64,000 bases of DNA from SCGC-AG-212-J23 sp036406675 (GCA_036406675.1 DASXAO010000076.1:1-64000), one strand, 5' to 3'; counted from the stretch's first letter, positions 8,345 to 17,105 are shown. The notes: generated by a model from the sequence alone, not told the origin. A program made the numbers and translations.

Positions 8345-9532
8345 TCAGCTCAACGCCTCCCGAGTTCGGCGGTCACCTTCCACTACTGCCTTGTATAGCT
8401 TCGCTATGCGCTCGGCAACAAACCGCGTGTCGAAGCGCGTGGCCACTGTTTCCCGAGCGGCGCATTCGATCGCGCGTCTGCGGTCGGCAGGCAACTCCAG
8501 GACCTCGCGGATCGCTGCGGCGAACGCGCTCGCTCTGAATGAATGTACGAGACGTCCGTTCACGCCGTTTTCAAGGACGTCGACAACGCCCCCGGCGGGT
8601 GACGCGATGCCTGGCGCGCCGCACGCCATCGCCTCCAGCAGCGTCACGGGCGTGCCCTCGCTGTGCGAAGGGAGTAGAAAGAGGTCCGCAGCCTGCAGCC
8701 ATGGCGCCATCGCCTGGTTGCCGATGTTGCCGGGAAAGCGGCAGTTCGCGGGAGCGTTCGGTCTGACGCCCACCCCGATGACGAGAAAGTCCGCTTGCGG
8801 GCACAGGCGGGCGCAGCCGATGAGGACATCGATCCCCTTCCGCTCGGCCGCGGCCGGTGAGCTCACCCACGCAATCAGGGGACGTGCTGCGCTCAAGCCC
8901 AGCCCCGCTCGGACCGAGGCGCGGTCACTCGCGGGCCGGAAGCGCTCGGTGTCGACGCCGCAGCTGATGACATCGATACGAGCCGGATCGGCGCCGCAGT
9001 GCCGCACGAGCGCGTCCTTGATTTGCGAGCTCACGGCGATCAGGCGGGTCGACGCACGTACACAGAGGCGCTGCAGCAGCGCGTAGAGGCGGTTGCGGCG
9101 CGGCTCGTCGAGGGCGTCGCCCCGGTGAAACGTCACCACCAACGGGCGCGATCCGCGCAGCAACAACGCCGGCAGCGCCGAGTGAAAACCGTAGTGAGCG
9201 TGGATCAGATCGAACGAAGCCGCAGCGAGCGACCAGGCACCGCCGAGGTAGAAGGGAACATAGTTCACGTGCCGGCGTCGGGTCCTCGCTTCGACCGTTA
9301 CATGCACGCCGAGCGCGCGTATGGATTCAACCTGCGTCCTTACGAACGATCCGAACCCCGGCTCTTCGCGGCCGGGGTACATGTTGCTCAGCAGAAGGAT
9401 ATGCGGGGCGCCCGGAGCCCCGGTGCGCGCCGGGCGACGAGCGCCGGCGACGAGGCCTTGGAGCATGGGGTCACTCTTGTCGCCGACGAGAAACTGCCTT
9501 GCGGCGCTGGCCAGGGACACCGGCGTCTTCAA
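8345..9532 (-). CDS. Glycosyltransferase family 4
   Basis: A 395-residue GT-B fold enzyme. The N-terminal half carries the LSNMYPG...GSFVRTQV acceptor-side motif and HAHYGFHS. The C-terminal half has the nucleotide-sugar motif EGTPVTLLEAMACG with the E-x7-E pair (about residue 300). It should transfer a sugar from an activated donor onto a glycan or lipid acceptor at the cytoplasmic membrane face. The start at 9532 is a TTG without a strong ribosome binding site, so the first 30-40 residues are uncertain. No other glycan genes are adjacent, so the glycan made is unknown. Confidence 0.85.
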   Translation of the reverse strand: MKTPVSLASAARQFLVGDKSDPMLQGLVAGARRPARTGAPGAPHILLLSNMYPGREEPGFGSFVRTQVESIRALGVHVTVEARTRRRHVNYVPFYLGGAWSLAAASFDLIHAHYGFHSALPALLLRGSRPLVVTFHRGDALDEPRRNRLYALLQRLCVRASTRLIAVSSQIKDALVRHCGADPARIDVISCGVDTERFRPASDRASVRAGLGLSAARPLIAWVSSPAAAERKGIDVLIGCARLCPQADFLVIGVGVRPNAPANCRFPGNIGNQAMAPWLQAADLFLLPSHSEGTPVTLLEAMACGAPGIASPAGGVVDVLENGVNGRLVHSFRASAFAAAIREVLELPADRRRAIECAARETVATRFDTRFVAERIAKLYKAVVEGDRRTREALS

Positions 9533-9679
9533 GTCCGCCGCTCGCGCGTTGCCGACATGATGAGGTTCCTCGCGGTGATTCTCGCAAGGGACCGCGCAAG
9601 GCTGACATCGTTTGCCAGCGGCGCTTCAGGGGCCCGCAAGGTACAGTCGCGCGCCTAAGACACTCCGATAGGGCACCTG

Positions 9680-9718
9680 GCCATAGTTCTTATGGCATGC
9701 CGACCCGTACTGGTCGGC
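9680..9718 (-). other. Two adjacent perfect hairpins downstream of exported protein gene
   Basis: Two inverted repeats occur back to back: GCCATA/TATGGC with a 5-base loop (9680-9696) and GCCGACC/GGTCGGC with a 6-base loop (9699-9718). They lie after the stop of the minus-strand exported-protein gene. Neither is followed by a T-run on the minus strand. They may protect or end that transcript. Nothing else is recognised in 9533-9784. Confidence 0.4.
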
Positions 9719-9784
9719 TGAGCAGCGCCGCCCTCGCACGGCGGGAAGGGAGCCGGCCGCGACGCCCAATTCGGGGCTAATGCA

Positions 9785-10328
9785 CTACAGCTTCGGTATC
9801 CCGGCGGCGAACCAGTTTTGGGTGGGTTGGCCAACGGTCCGAATCAGCAGGACCGGGCTGACGCACACACCGTCGGGTATTGCCGGAGTCAGCGCGTCTT
9901 CGATACGAAAATCGCCGTTGGCCTCCAAGGCCACGCCACCAAGGTCGGACTGCGTGCTGTGCTGCTGGAACCCCGTGGGGTCTACGTCAAAGGGGAACGA
10001 CGCAGATCACGGTCGCGAAGACTCGCTGGTTGGCGTTCGTGCCGATGTTGTTGCCCCCGCCCAGCAGCAGCCCGCGCCCGTCGACCGAGATGCGGTCGGC
10101 TCTGAAGTCGGCCCTCAGATCTTCGATCACCCGGATCTGGCCGGGAGGCTGGACGCCGCGCCCGATATTGCGGGTAACGACTGTGGCGGTTGCGGCAGTT
10201 CCCTGTCCGCTCGAGACCGGGATCACGCCGATACCGCCCCTGAAGGCGGCGACGCGGTCGTCAGCCGCAGCATCGAGACCGTGGGAAAGCGCTGCCAGCA
10301 AGAAAGCTGCAATCAGTGACTTCTTCAT
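9785..10328 (-). CDS. Exported hypothetical protein, continuous only across a +1 frameshift
   Basis: The ATG at 10328 has GGGAGGTT upstream and starts a signal peptide (MKKSLIAAFLLAAL). The first frame stops at a TGA (9987-9989) after 113 residues. The +1 frame then continues with no stop for about 67 further codons to a TAG at 9785-9787 and ends NWFAAGIPKL. The joined product (about 180 residues) reads as one well-composed secreted protein. The switch point reads CTTTGAC, the same heptamer as the RF2 (prfB) programmed frameshift site. The usual Shine-Dalgarno-like stimulator is not seen, so a single extra C in the CCCC run (mutation or sequencing error) is equally possible. Function is unknown. 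Confidence 0.65.
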
Positions 10329-10557
10329 GGAACCTCCCGAAGCGTAGTACTTCGGATTTTCCCCGCAAGCGGAGAACAGGACGGTGGCGCGGCCAATTCG
10401 CGAAGTTTCGATCGGTGTGGGAATAAATCCCACTGGCGGCCACGGAAAGGCCGCCTCGGGCCGACTGGGCTGGCGCAATCCCCGGCTACGATCGACTTCT
10501 TCGGTTTTTCCGTAAGCCCGGCGGGGGTAAACTCGGTCGATCAAGGGGGCACCCACC

Positions 10558-11583
10558 ATGATCGACATGCATGCGCACTGGAGACCCGCCGAGCTCGCCG
10601 ACGCCCTGCGCGCCCGCAGCCGCGAGCCGCGCATCGCGCGCAATCCTGACGGAGTCGAGGTGCTGAAGTCGCGAATGAGCGAAGAGCCGCTCGCCAGCGC
10701 TTTCGATCACGTCGATTTCCATCTCGATCGGATGGACCGCCAGGCGATCCGGATCAGCGTGCTGTCTCTCCTGGGCTCGTTTTGCTGGATTGAATCCCAG
10801 CCGCCAGACGTCGCCGTGCCGCTGTGCCGGACGGTGAACGACCGGCTTTCCGCCATCTGCCGGGAGCATCCCGGCCGCTTCGCGGCCTACGCCGCGCTGC
10901 CGCTGACCGACCTGTCCGCCGCGGCCGCCGAGCTCGACCGAGCGCTCCGGCTGCCGGGCATCATCGGCGCGCAGCTGCCCGGCAACGCCTTCCTCACGCG
11001 CAGCCACGCCGAAGCGATGCGCCCACTGCTGGAAGTCGCGAACCGCCGCCACGCCGTGCTCTTCGTCCACCATGGCCCCCGGCCGGGCGATGCGTTCCCC
11101 AAGGTGGCCGGCGACACGGACAACGCGCGCCGGCGCAACGGCACGCTCGACATGCAGGCTAGCCTTTCCTCGGTGATGGTGACGCTGTGCCTCACCGACT
11201 ACCTCGCGGACTACCCCGACGCCATGGTTCACGTCCACAATCTGGGCGGCAACATTCCCTACGAGGTCGAGCGCATGGACCACCGCTCTCTACTCGACAC
11301 GCCGAACGAGGAGCTGCCGTCGGCGCGCTTCCGGAACGCGAAAGTCTACGTCGACTGCAACTCGTTCGGTCCACGCGCGATCGAGGCGGCCGTGGGGCTG
11401 TACGGCGCCGGCCGCATCGTCTGCGGAACCGACGGCACCGAGTTCGGCGTCGACTGGACGAGGAAGGCGCTCGCCGCGGCGCAGATCGGCGAGGAGGCGC
11501 GCGAGCGGATCCTCAACGGCAACGCCGCTGCGATGCTCGCTCGCGTCGCGAGGGGCACGCAGCGCGAGCCTGCCGTCGCCTAG
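10558..11583 (+). CDS. Amidohydrolase of the ACMSD/Amidohydro_2 family
   Basis: The 341-residue protein begins with the metal-binding HxH motif (MIDMHAHW, His5 and His7), carries a further histidine in VLFVHHGP and VHVHNLGG, and has the terminal aspartate in CGTDGTEFG. These fit 2-amino-3-carboxymuconate-6-semialdehyde decarboxylase and related zinc-dependent decarboxylases or hydrolases of aromatic and ring-cleavage acids. AAGGGGGC lies before the ATG. The next gene converges. The enzyme class is firm, but whether it decarboxylates or hydrolyses cannot be decided here. Confidence 0.85.
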   Translation: MIDMHAHWRPAELADALRARSREPRIARNPDGVEVLKSRMSEEPLASAFDHVDFHLDRMDRQAIRISVLSLLGSFCWIESQPPDVAVPLCRTVNDRLSAICREHPGRFAAYAALPLTDLSAAAAELDRALRLPGIIGAQLPGNAFLTRSHAEAMRPLLEVANRRHAVLFVHHGPRPGDAFPKVAGDTDNARRRNGTLDMQASLSSVMVTLCLTDYLADYPDAMVHVHNLGGNIPYEVERMDHRSLLDTPNEELPSARFRNAKVYVDCNSFGPRAIEAAVGLYGAGRIVCGTDGTEFGVDWTRKALAAAQIGEEARERILNGNAAAMLARVARGTQREPAVA

Positions 11584-11589
11584 ACGCGG

Positions 11590-12027
11590 CTACTTCTTCG
11601 CCGCCAGCATGTCGCGCATGCCCCGCAACGCCAGCGCATAGCCGGCGATTCCAAAGCCCGCCACGACGCTCAGGCTGACCGCGGCCGTCTGGGAGGCGGG
11701 ACCGCGCCGCATCGGGTTGGAGATGTGCACCTCCGTCGTCGGGAACTTGACCTGCGAGATCGCCGCGACCAGGGCCGGATAGCCGGTGCCGAACGCCGCG
11801 GGATTGAAGATCGCGGCGTCGAAGCCCTGATCGTTGGCGGCATAGAGCCGGTTGACGACCTCGCCCTCGACGTTCGAGTGGAATATCTCGACGTCCACGC
11901 CGAGCTCCTTCGCATAGCCGCGGATGCGCTCGTCGTATTCGGGCAGTGTCATGGGACCGAAGATTTCGAGCTGGACCTTTCCGCGCATGTTCATGCCTGC
12001 GCCGTGGATCACCAGGATCTTGGACAT
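11590..12027 (-). CDS. Type II dehydroquinase-like protein with altered active site
   Basis: A 145-residue protein with the overall plan of type II 3-dehydroquinate dehydratase: N-terminal VIHGAGMNM, the middle INP-type turn (AAIFNPAAF), EVHISN (Glu100, His102) and the C-terminal GFGIAGYALALR helix. The loop that normally holds the catalytic Arg and Tyr (GxREPxxYG) reads GKVQLEIFG, so Tyr is Phe and Arg is absent. The Asn of PNLN is also replaced. Dehydroquinase activity is therefore doubtful; it may act on another substrate. GGAGGA precedes the ATG at 12027. It lies end-to-end with the amidohydrolase. Confidence 0.8.
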   Translation of the reverse strand: MSKILVIHGAGMNMRGKVQLEIFGPMTLPEYDERIRGYAKELGVDVEIFHSNVEGEVVNRLYAANDQGFDAAIFNPAAFGTGYPALVAAISQVKFPTTEVHISNPMRRGPASQTAAVSLSVVAGFGIAGYALALRGMRDMLAAKK

Positions 12028-12098
12028 GTGTTCCTCCGTGTTGGGAGATAGAGCTCTGTTCCGGTACCGATTGGCTTCCCTCTGATTCGCACGCGACG

Positions 12099-12926
12099 TC
12101 AGGCGGGCAGCCGATAAGTAATCTCGATAATGCCTGCGTCGGCGCTCGGCGTCTGCAGTCGCACCGTAATGGAGTTGGAACATCGTCTCCACCCAGTTGT
12201 GAGGGTGAGCACCTGAATCGGCTGCACTAGCGCCGGAAGATTGACCGACGCGGTTTGCCCGACCTCGTCGGAGACCGTCATCGTGTTTGCGCTTCCGGCG
12301 AAATTGCGCACGGTCATGCTTTCGAGAATGCCCGTCGCGCCATTGCGGAAGGCGAACGTGCGCGTCGTGCCGGGCGAGGAAAAATGAAGGCTGAAGACAT
12401 CGGTCGTATCGCGCAGCCATGCCCATTGACCGGTGCCGAAATCGAAATCCTTAACGGTCGTGACAGGCCCGATGTTCGGACCGGAAGGCTGTCCCGCCTC
12501 TTGCGCAAGGGCGACGCGCACCGCTCCCGGCGCCACCGTGAAAGTGAAGTGGAAGAGGGGCGACTTCTCGCCGGAAGGGCCGACCACGACGATATCGGCG
12601 GCCGTCAATGCGGTATCGCTCAACGTGACGCTCGCGTCGAGCTGCGTCGCCGACACAAATTGCGTCGGCAGCGCCGCCCCACTCCACTGCACCTGCGCCC
12701 CGTTCGGAAAATTCGCGCCCGTCACTCGCAACCGCGCAACGCTGCACGCGGTTGCCGCTCCGACGAATGCTGCACCGGAGACCTGCAGCGGCGCAGCCGT
12801 TTTCGGCGATGCCGCGGGTTTAGGGTCGTTATCGACCAGGAAGAGCTGACATCCGACGAACCCCATCAGCCCCAGGATGGCGAGCAACAGCACGGGGGTC
12901 AGCCAAAGAAATGGATCGATGGTCAT
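12099..12926 (-). CDS. Membrane-anchored IPT/TIG-like protein, possible lipoprotein
   Basis: The ATG at 12926 overlaps the preceding stop as ATGA, which indicates translational coupling. The 275-residue protein begins with a hydrophobic segment (about residues 5-35) containing FVGC, a lipobox-like site at about Cys27, although no Lys/Arg precedes it. After a proline/alanine linker comes an IPT/TIG-like beta domain (about residues 45-135: LRVTGANFPNGAQVQW) and a second beta-rich region to the C-terminus. It is likely displayed outside the inner membrane. It is the last gene of the LspA-like/Lgt-like cassette and a candidate client of those enzymes. Confidence 0.7.
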   Translation of the reverse strand: MTIDPFLWLTPVLLLAILGLMGFVGCQLFLVDNDPKPAASPKTAAPLQVSGAAFVGAATACSVARLRVTGANFPNGAQVQWSGAALPTQFVSATQLDASVTLSDTALTAADIVVVGPSGEKSPLFHFTFTVAPGAVRVALAQEAGQPSGPNIGPVTTVKDFDFGTGQWAWLRDTTDVFSLHFSSPGTTRTFAFRNGATGILESMTVRNFAGSANTMTVSDEVGQTASVNLPALVQPIQVLTLTTGWRRCSNSITVRLQTPSADAGIIEITYRLPA

Positions 12927-15589
12927 CGTGCTTGCCCCTTGAGCGAATGAAGCATCGGGCCCTGGCGGCCGTAGCGGACATCGCGCACCAATCCGGCTGC
13001 ATCGACGGAAACGATGGTGGGCCACACGTTGATCCCGTACGCAAGCGCCAGCGCCTGATCGTCATCCTCCACCGGCCAGGCACGTTCGCGATCGAGGACG
13101 CTCAGCACCGCATCGGCGGACCCGCCATCGTGAATCGCCACCACGAGCGGGTGTGCATCGTCTTGCAACGATGCGGCCTGGATTTCGCGTACCGTCTCGA
13201 CGCTCGGCGCAAGCCTGCTCTGCCAGAAGACGAGCGTAACGGCCCGCCCGACGAGCTTGCGCAGCGTCAGCTCGCGGCCGGGCGCGTACGAGAAAACGAA
13301 ATTTGGCGGTGGATGGCCAAGCCTCAGCTTCGTGCGCAGCAATTCCGGCAAACGAATGGGCGTCGGGCGCGCGCGCTCGCGAAGCACTACGGCCAGCTCA
13401 TCGCCCGATACGGCGCCTTCGTGCCGCCACACTGCTTTGCCGGAGGGGTCGACGAAGACCGTGGTCGGCCGGCGCCCGAGTTCCACGCCCAAGGCATGCG
13501 ACCAGGCGCCCTGGTCTTCCGCATAGATCACGCCCTCCGTGTAGCGCGTAAGCGTTAGCTGGTCGGCCGGCAGTACGACCAGCACGGCAATCCCCGCGTC
13601 GCGCCGTCCAGCCTCGCGAACGGCGTGCAGGATGCGTTCGCTGTCGGCGCTCGCGTCCTCCCCTGCGAAATGCACCACGATGTTGAGCGCGTCCGCGCCG
13701 CTCTCGTCCGCCATTGGTGCAGCGTGGCCTGCGACCTCGACAAGACCGCCGCGGCCCGGACGCGCCAATACGATGTGCAAGCGTCCATCGCTCGAGACGC
13801 GGGTGGGCTTGAAGAGCGGAATGGCACTCCATCCGCAGGTGGTCGCTTCGACCGTCTCCAACGCGACCGGGCCCGACGCCGAGCAGCGATCCCCGGACAA
13901 CGCCAGGCAGATCGGCACGTAGCCATAGACCGGCGAGAGCAACGAGGGCGTCGGCGCATCGGGCGGATCGACAGTGACGAAGGTGTTCCCATCGACCTGG
14001 AATGGCTGCGCCTGTCCGCTGTAGCGCCACGCGTATTGGCGAATCGTGCCGCCGGGAATCCAGCTCAGAAGCGCCGTGTAGTCGTGCGCTGCACTGCCCG
14101 TCCCGGGTGTGGCGTCAAGCTCGACCTGCGCCGGCGGCCAAACGGGCACTGCCAGGGCGCCGTGCAGAATCAATCCATCAGGCGTGATATCGAAAGCGGT
14201 GTACTCGAGGGCCGGCTCGAGGTGCTCCGGCAGCGCTCCACTTGCGCCGACCGGATTCATGATCGAGGTCAGGAACGCGCCCAGGCTGGTGTTGGCGTCG
14301 AGCAATGCACGAACGCCCGGCTGCGCGCGCGCGATCGCCTGATTGCGGATGGAGCGAATCCCGCCGACGGCGCTGCCTTTGAACAGACTGACGATCCAGC
14401 CCTGGATACCGCCGCTGGTGATAGTGAGCGATACATCGCCGACCGTCGCGAGCTCCGCTTGCGCGCCGGCAAGCTGCAAGGTCAGCGCCTGGGTCATCCG
14501 AAAGGCGAAGTTCGGCAGCACCGAGGCGGTGCGCGCGGCGCCTTCTATGGTGAGATGCATTTGGCCGGTTTGCAGCTCCAGGCGCACGCTGCCCAGCGTG
14601 ACGGTGTATCGAATTGCGGTGCGAGTTATGACGTAACCGGCAATGCGCGTGACCAAGTCGAACGAATAATCGAAGGTTCGCAGGTTGAGCTGGTCGAGCG
14701 CGGCGGCGATCATCCGGTCGAACGCTCCGATCACGAAGTCCTTGCCGGCGGCGTACGCAAAATGATCATCGCCGCCCAGCAGGAGCCGGTTCGCGCTCGC
14801 CGGATCGCCGCCGCGATCGGTCGTGTTAAGGAGTACGGCGATCGCGTCGATGCCGCCCGGCGGCGACTTGTACGTCTTGAACTGCATCGCCTGCACGCTC
14901 CCCGGCAGCATCGCGTTCGATGGCTGGAAGGCGGTCTTCAGGGCATTGCGGATTGCTTGCTCGATCGACTTGATGTCGGAGCTTTGTAGTGCCCGATCGG
15001 ACCAGGCGGGCTTGAACCGGACATCGACGGTGTCCGCCTTGAGATCCACGTCGATGACGTTGCCGGCCTGGGACGCAACTTGATCGATGCGCGCGGCAAT
15101 GTCGATCTCGCCGCGCATGAATTGGGGGATGTCGCGCGTTCCCGCGTCGGCAATGTACCGGACCATCACCTGCACCGCGCCGCTGACATTCACGCCCGAA
15201 TCGTCGGGAATGCCCATGGTCGGCGCCGAAACCTGAAGTTGCGCGATTCCTTCGAGATTGCTATGGACCCGCACCGCAGCCTCGCGCGTCGGCAGGATGC
15301 GATTCACCACCGGATCGAACACCACGTGCTCGGAAGGCATCGGGAAGGGCAGCTCACCTCCCGGCCTGATACGGTGCCAATCGGCGAGCGCCTCGCCGTA
15401 CCGGTCGACGCGCGCCGAGATCGGACGCACTACGAGCCCCTGAGTAGCAATCGGCTGCTTGTCGTCAACGCGAACCGACAGCGAGTGCGGGAATCGCCGC
15501 CCGCGATGCATCGCGGCGAATACCCGGTTCATCGCCTGCATCGGCATCTGGACCGCGATATCGAATTCACCCGTCAGGTCGTTCGCCAT
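12923..15589 (-). CDS. Large protein with two C-terminal thioredoxin-like domains lacking CxxC
   Basis: From the ATG at 15589 (AGGGAGGAG nine bases upstream) the protein is 888 residues. Roughly residues 1-560 are beta-rich with amphipathic segments and no recognised family. Two thioredoxin/redoxin-like folds follow at about 625-750 (RPTTVFVDPSGKAVW) and 760-888 (VTLVFWQSRLAPS and NVWPTIVSVD). In the second, the position that should hold CxxC reads SRLAPS, so no redox cysteines are present. No signal peptide is visible. It sits 76 bases after the Lgt-like gene and overlaps the IPT gene by four bases. Confidence 0.7.
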   Translation of the reverse strand: MANDLTGEFDIAVQMPMQAMNRVFAAMHRGRRFPHSLSVRVDDKQPIATQGLVVRPISARVDRYGEALADWHRIRPGGELPFPMPSEHVVFDPVVNRILPTREAAVRVHSNLEGIAQLQVSAPTMGIPDDSGVNVSGAVQVMVRYIADAGTRDIPQFMRGEIDIAARIDQVASQAGNVIDVDLKADTVDVRFKPAWSDRALQSSDIKSIEQAIRNALKTAFQPSNAMLPGSVQAMQFKTYKSPPGGIDAIAVLLNTTDRGGDPASANRLLLGGDDHFAYAAGKDFVIGAFDRMIAAALDQLNLRTFDYSFDLVTRIAGYVITRTAIRYTVTLGSVRLELQTGQMHLTIEGAARTASVLPNFAFRMTQALTLQLAGAQAELATVGDVSLTITSGGIQGWIVSLFKGSAVGGIRSIRNQAIARAQPGVRALLDANTSLGAFLTSIMNPVGASGALPEHLEPALEYTAFDITPDGLILHGALAVPVWPPAQVELDATPGTGSAAHDYTALLSWIPGGTIRQYAWRYSGQAQPFQVDGNTFVTVDPPDAPTPSLLSPVYGYVPICLALSGDRCSASGPVALETVEATTCGWSAIPLFKPTRVSSDGRLHIVLARPGRGGLVEVAGHAAPMADESGADALNIVVHFAGEDASADSERILHAVREAGRRDAGIAVLVVLPADQLTLTRYTEGVIYAEDQGAWSHALGVELGRRPTTVFVDPSGKAVWRHEGAVSGDELAVVLRERARPTPIRLPELLRTKLRLGHPPPNFVFSYAPGRELTLRKLVGRAVTLVFWQSRLAPSVETVREIQAASLQDDAHPLVVAIHDGGSADAVLSVLDRERAWPVEDDDQALALAYGINVWPTIVSVDAAGLVRDVRYGRQGPMLHSLKGQAR

Positions 15590-15665
15590 GAGACGCAGCT
15601 CCTCCCTTGGTGGATCGAGTTGTTCTAGCGCCCGTGCATGAGCCTTTCGCCGCCTGCGGCGCTCC

Positions 15666-16403
15666 CTAACCGGACGCGAGCCACAGTGCGATCGAGGCAC
15701 CGGCCGTAACGATGATCAGGGCGGCCGAAACCCATGCCCGCATCTGGCTCGCCTTCGGCGGCCGTTCACGCAGGGGCTCGAGCAGCATCTTGCCGGTGGC
15801 ATACGCGCCTATCGCGACGAGAAGCAGCGCGCCGGGAAACGGCAGCGCCCGCCAAACGACGCAGGCGCTCGCGAGAAGCCCTGCTGCCCATAGCGCTTCC
15901 AGCAATTGGGTGGGAAACCGTTTTCCCCAAATGCCACGATGGTTCGGCAGATGCAACGTGCACCAGGCGGTGGAGACACGGCCGGCACAACAGCCATTCA
16001 GGAAGCATCCCACGCGTATCGCAATCATCGCCACCAGGACGCTGAACGTCACCACGTCTAGAAAGCGAGCGAACGGCAGACCGAGCAACTTCGTCACCGG
16101 CCACGATGCGGGAAGCGCCAGCAACAGCGCTCCGTACGAGGAAGCACCGCCCTCCCGGCGGCGCCACGCGAGCCGCCAATTCCCCTGATACATCGGCCAG
16201 TGCGTCGCCACGTAGAGCAGCCGCGCACCGACCGACGCCGGCACGATCAGGAGCAGGCTGGCCACGAACGTGTGCAATGGGTCAATGCCGCCGGCATGCG
16301 CGGCACTGTTGCCGGCGACGACGCCAAGGAGCAGCCCGACGTAAAGCAGCGCGGGATAACTCCACACCTTTACGCCGCGCCAACTGAACAAGATCCGTCG
16401 CAT
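15666..16403 (-). CDS. Divergent Lgt-like (prolipoprotein diacylglyceryl transferase family) membrane protein
   Basis: A 245-residue polytopic protein with about seven membrane segments. It has counterparts of Lgt motifs: GASSYGALL for the HGG/SFHGG region, RVGCFLNGCCAGR for the RxGNFxNxE signature, and RFPTQLLEALW for the HPSQLYE motif. The essential Arg and Asn of the signature are kept, but the segment is cysteine-rich and lacks the acidic residue. Canonical Lgt transfers diacylglycerol to lipobox cysteines. This paralogue is shorter and lies eight bases after an LspA-like gene, so a specialised role on a small client set is likely. Confidence 0.75.
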   Translation of the reverse strand: MRRILFSWRGVKVWSYPALLYVGLLLGVVAGNSAAHAGGIDPLHTFVASLLLIVPASVGARLLYVATHWPMYQGNWRLAWRRREGGASSYGALLLALPASWPVTKLLGLPFARFLDVVTFSVLVAMIAIRVGCFLNGCCAGRVSTAWCTLHLPNHRGIWGKRFPTQLLEALWAAGLLASACVVWRALPFPGALLLVAIGAYATGKMLLEPLRERPPKASQMRAWVSAALIIVTAGASIALWLASG

Positions 16404-16411
16404 GCGCTCGA

Positions 16412-16831
16412 TCAGCCACCCGGCCAGAAGGCCGTAGCGAGGCCGGCAATGATCGCGACATCGGCCAGATTGCCTACGCCAATTCCGCGCACGCCGATGA
16501 AGTCCACGATGTAGCGCAACCGCACCATGTCGACGAGATTACCCGCCGCACCCCCAAGCGCGACGCCTAGCCCAACCAGGGCAACCGGCGAGGCGAACCA
16601 ACCCGCGGCGCGGTGCAATGTGACGACTGCAACCAGCGCGGCGAGCCAAAGAAGGGCGAACATCGCGCGGCTCGAGAAGCGTCTGTAAGCTGCGCCGCGG
16701 TGGGGCGTACGCTCGACGATCAAGAGCGGGGTAGGACGCTCAGCCCTGTCCGTGCCGCGCCGCGTTACCCATCGCTTGCTCAGCTGGTCAAGCAGCAGCG
16801 TGGCGCCACCGGCCGCCAACATCTCGGTCAC
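16412..16831 (-). CDS. Divergent LspA-like (signal peptidase II) protein
   Basis: The GTG at 16831 (GGGGGGA five bases upstream) gives 139 residues and four membrane segments; an ATG at 16909 would add 26 residues. The LspA motifs DQLSKRWV, GGAAGNLVD, IVDF and NLADVAI are visible, and both catalytic aspartates (in IVDF and NLAD) are kept. The usual Arg after GNLxD is Met and the FN of FNxAD is GN. The family cleaves lipoprotein signal peptides after lipidation. Its position directly before an Lgt-like gene suggests a second, dedicated lipoprotein-processing pair. Confidence 0.75.
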   Translation of the reverse strand: MTEMLAAGGATLLLDQLSKRWVTRRGTDRAERPTPLLIVERTPHRGAAYRRFSSRAMFALLWLAALVAVVTLHRAAGWFASPVALVGLGVALGGAAGNLVDMVRLRYIVDFIGVRGIGVGNLADVAIIAGLATAFWPGG

Positions 16832-16930
16832 CAATTCCCCCCACGGACCACGGCGATTCTCTACTAAGCCCGCGCCGTCCTCGCGGTTGTTTCGCACCGC
16901 GAGGCGCATCCGAGCGCTTCGATCAACCAA

Positions 16931-16968
16931 CAAAAAACCCCGGCACTCTTTCGAGCCCGGGGTTTTCG
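16931..16968 (-). terminator. Intrinsic terminator of the rRNA operon
   Basis: Reading the minus strand, the stem AAAACCCCGG / CCGGGGTTTT closes around a GCTCGAAAGAGTG-type loop and runs into a T-rich tail. It lies about ten bases past the 5S 3' end and before the LspA-like gene, so it ends the rRNA transcript. Confidence 0.85.
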
Positions 16969-16978
16969 TTTGGTGTAT

Positions 16979-17095
16979 GGCGTGGCGGTAACCTACTTTC
17001 GCGTGCGCAAACGGCACACTATCATCGGCGCAAACTCGTTTCACGGTCCTGTTCGGGATGGGAAGGCGTGGTTCCAAGCTGCTGTGGCCGCCACA
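16979..17095 (-). rRNA. rrf: 5S ribosomal RNA
   Basis: The minus strand contains the conserved 5S core CCTTCCCATCCCGAACAGG and GCGCCGATGATAGTG. The ends (TGTGGCGG and CCGCCACG) pair as helix I, fixing the gene to about 117 bases. It is the last RNA of the operon. Confidence 0.93.
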
Positions 17096-17105
17096 TGGAG
17101 CGGAT

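Noticed and set aside
9987..9989. TGA read as selenocysteine in the exported protein gene
   Set aside because: The same frame after TGA gives Arg/Pro-rich sequence unlike a protein, whereas the +1 frame gives well-composed sequence. No SECIS-like element was seen.
13625..14989. Long open frame antisense to the 888-residue protein gene
   Set aside because: Arg-rich composition and no family signal; a by-product of codon bias in the gene on the other strand.
15666..16831. Housekeeping lgt and lspA
   Set aside because: Both depart from conserved positions of the housekeeping enzymes and sit with unrelated genes; the paralogue reading is preferred but not proven.
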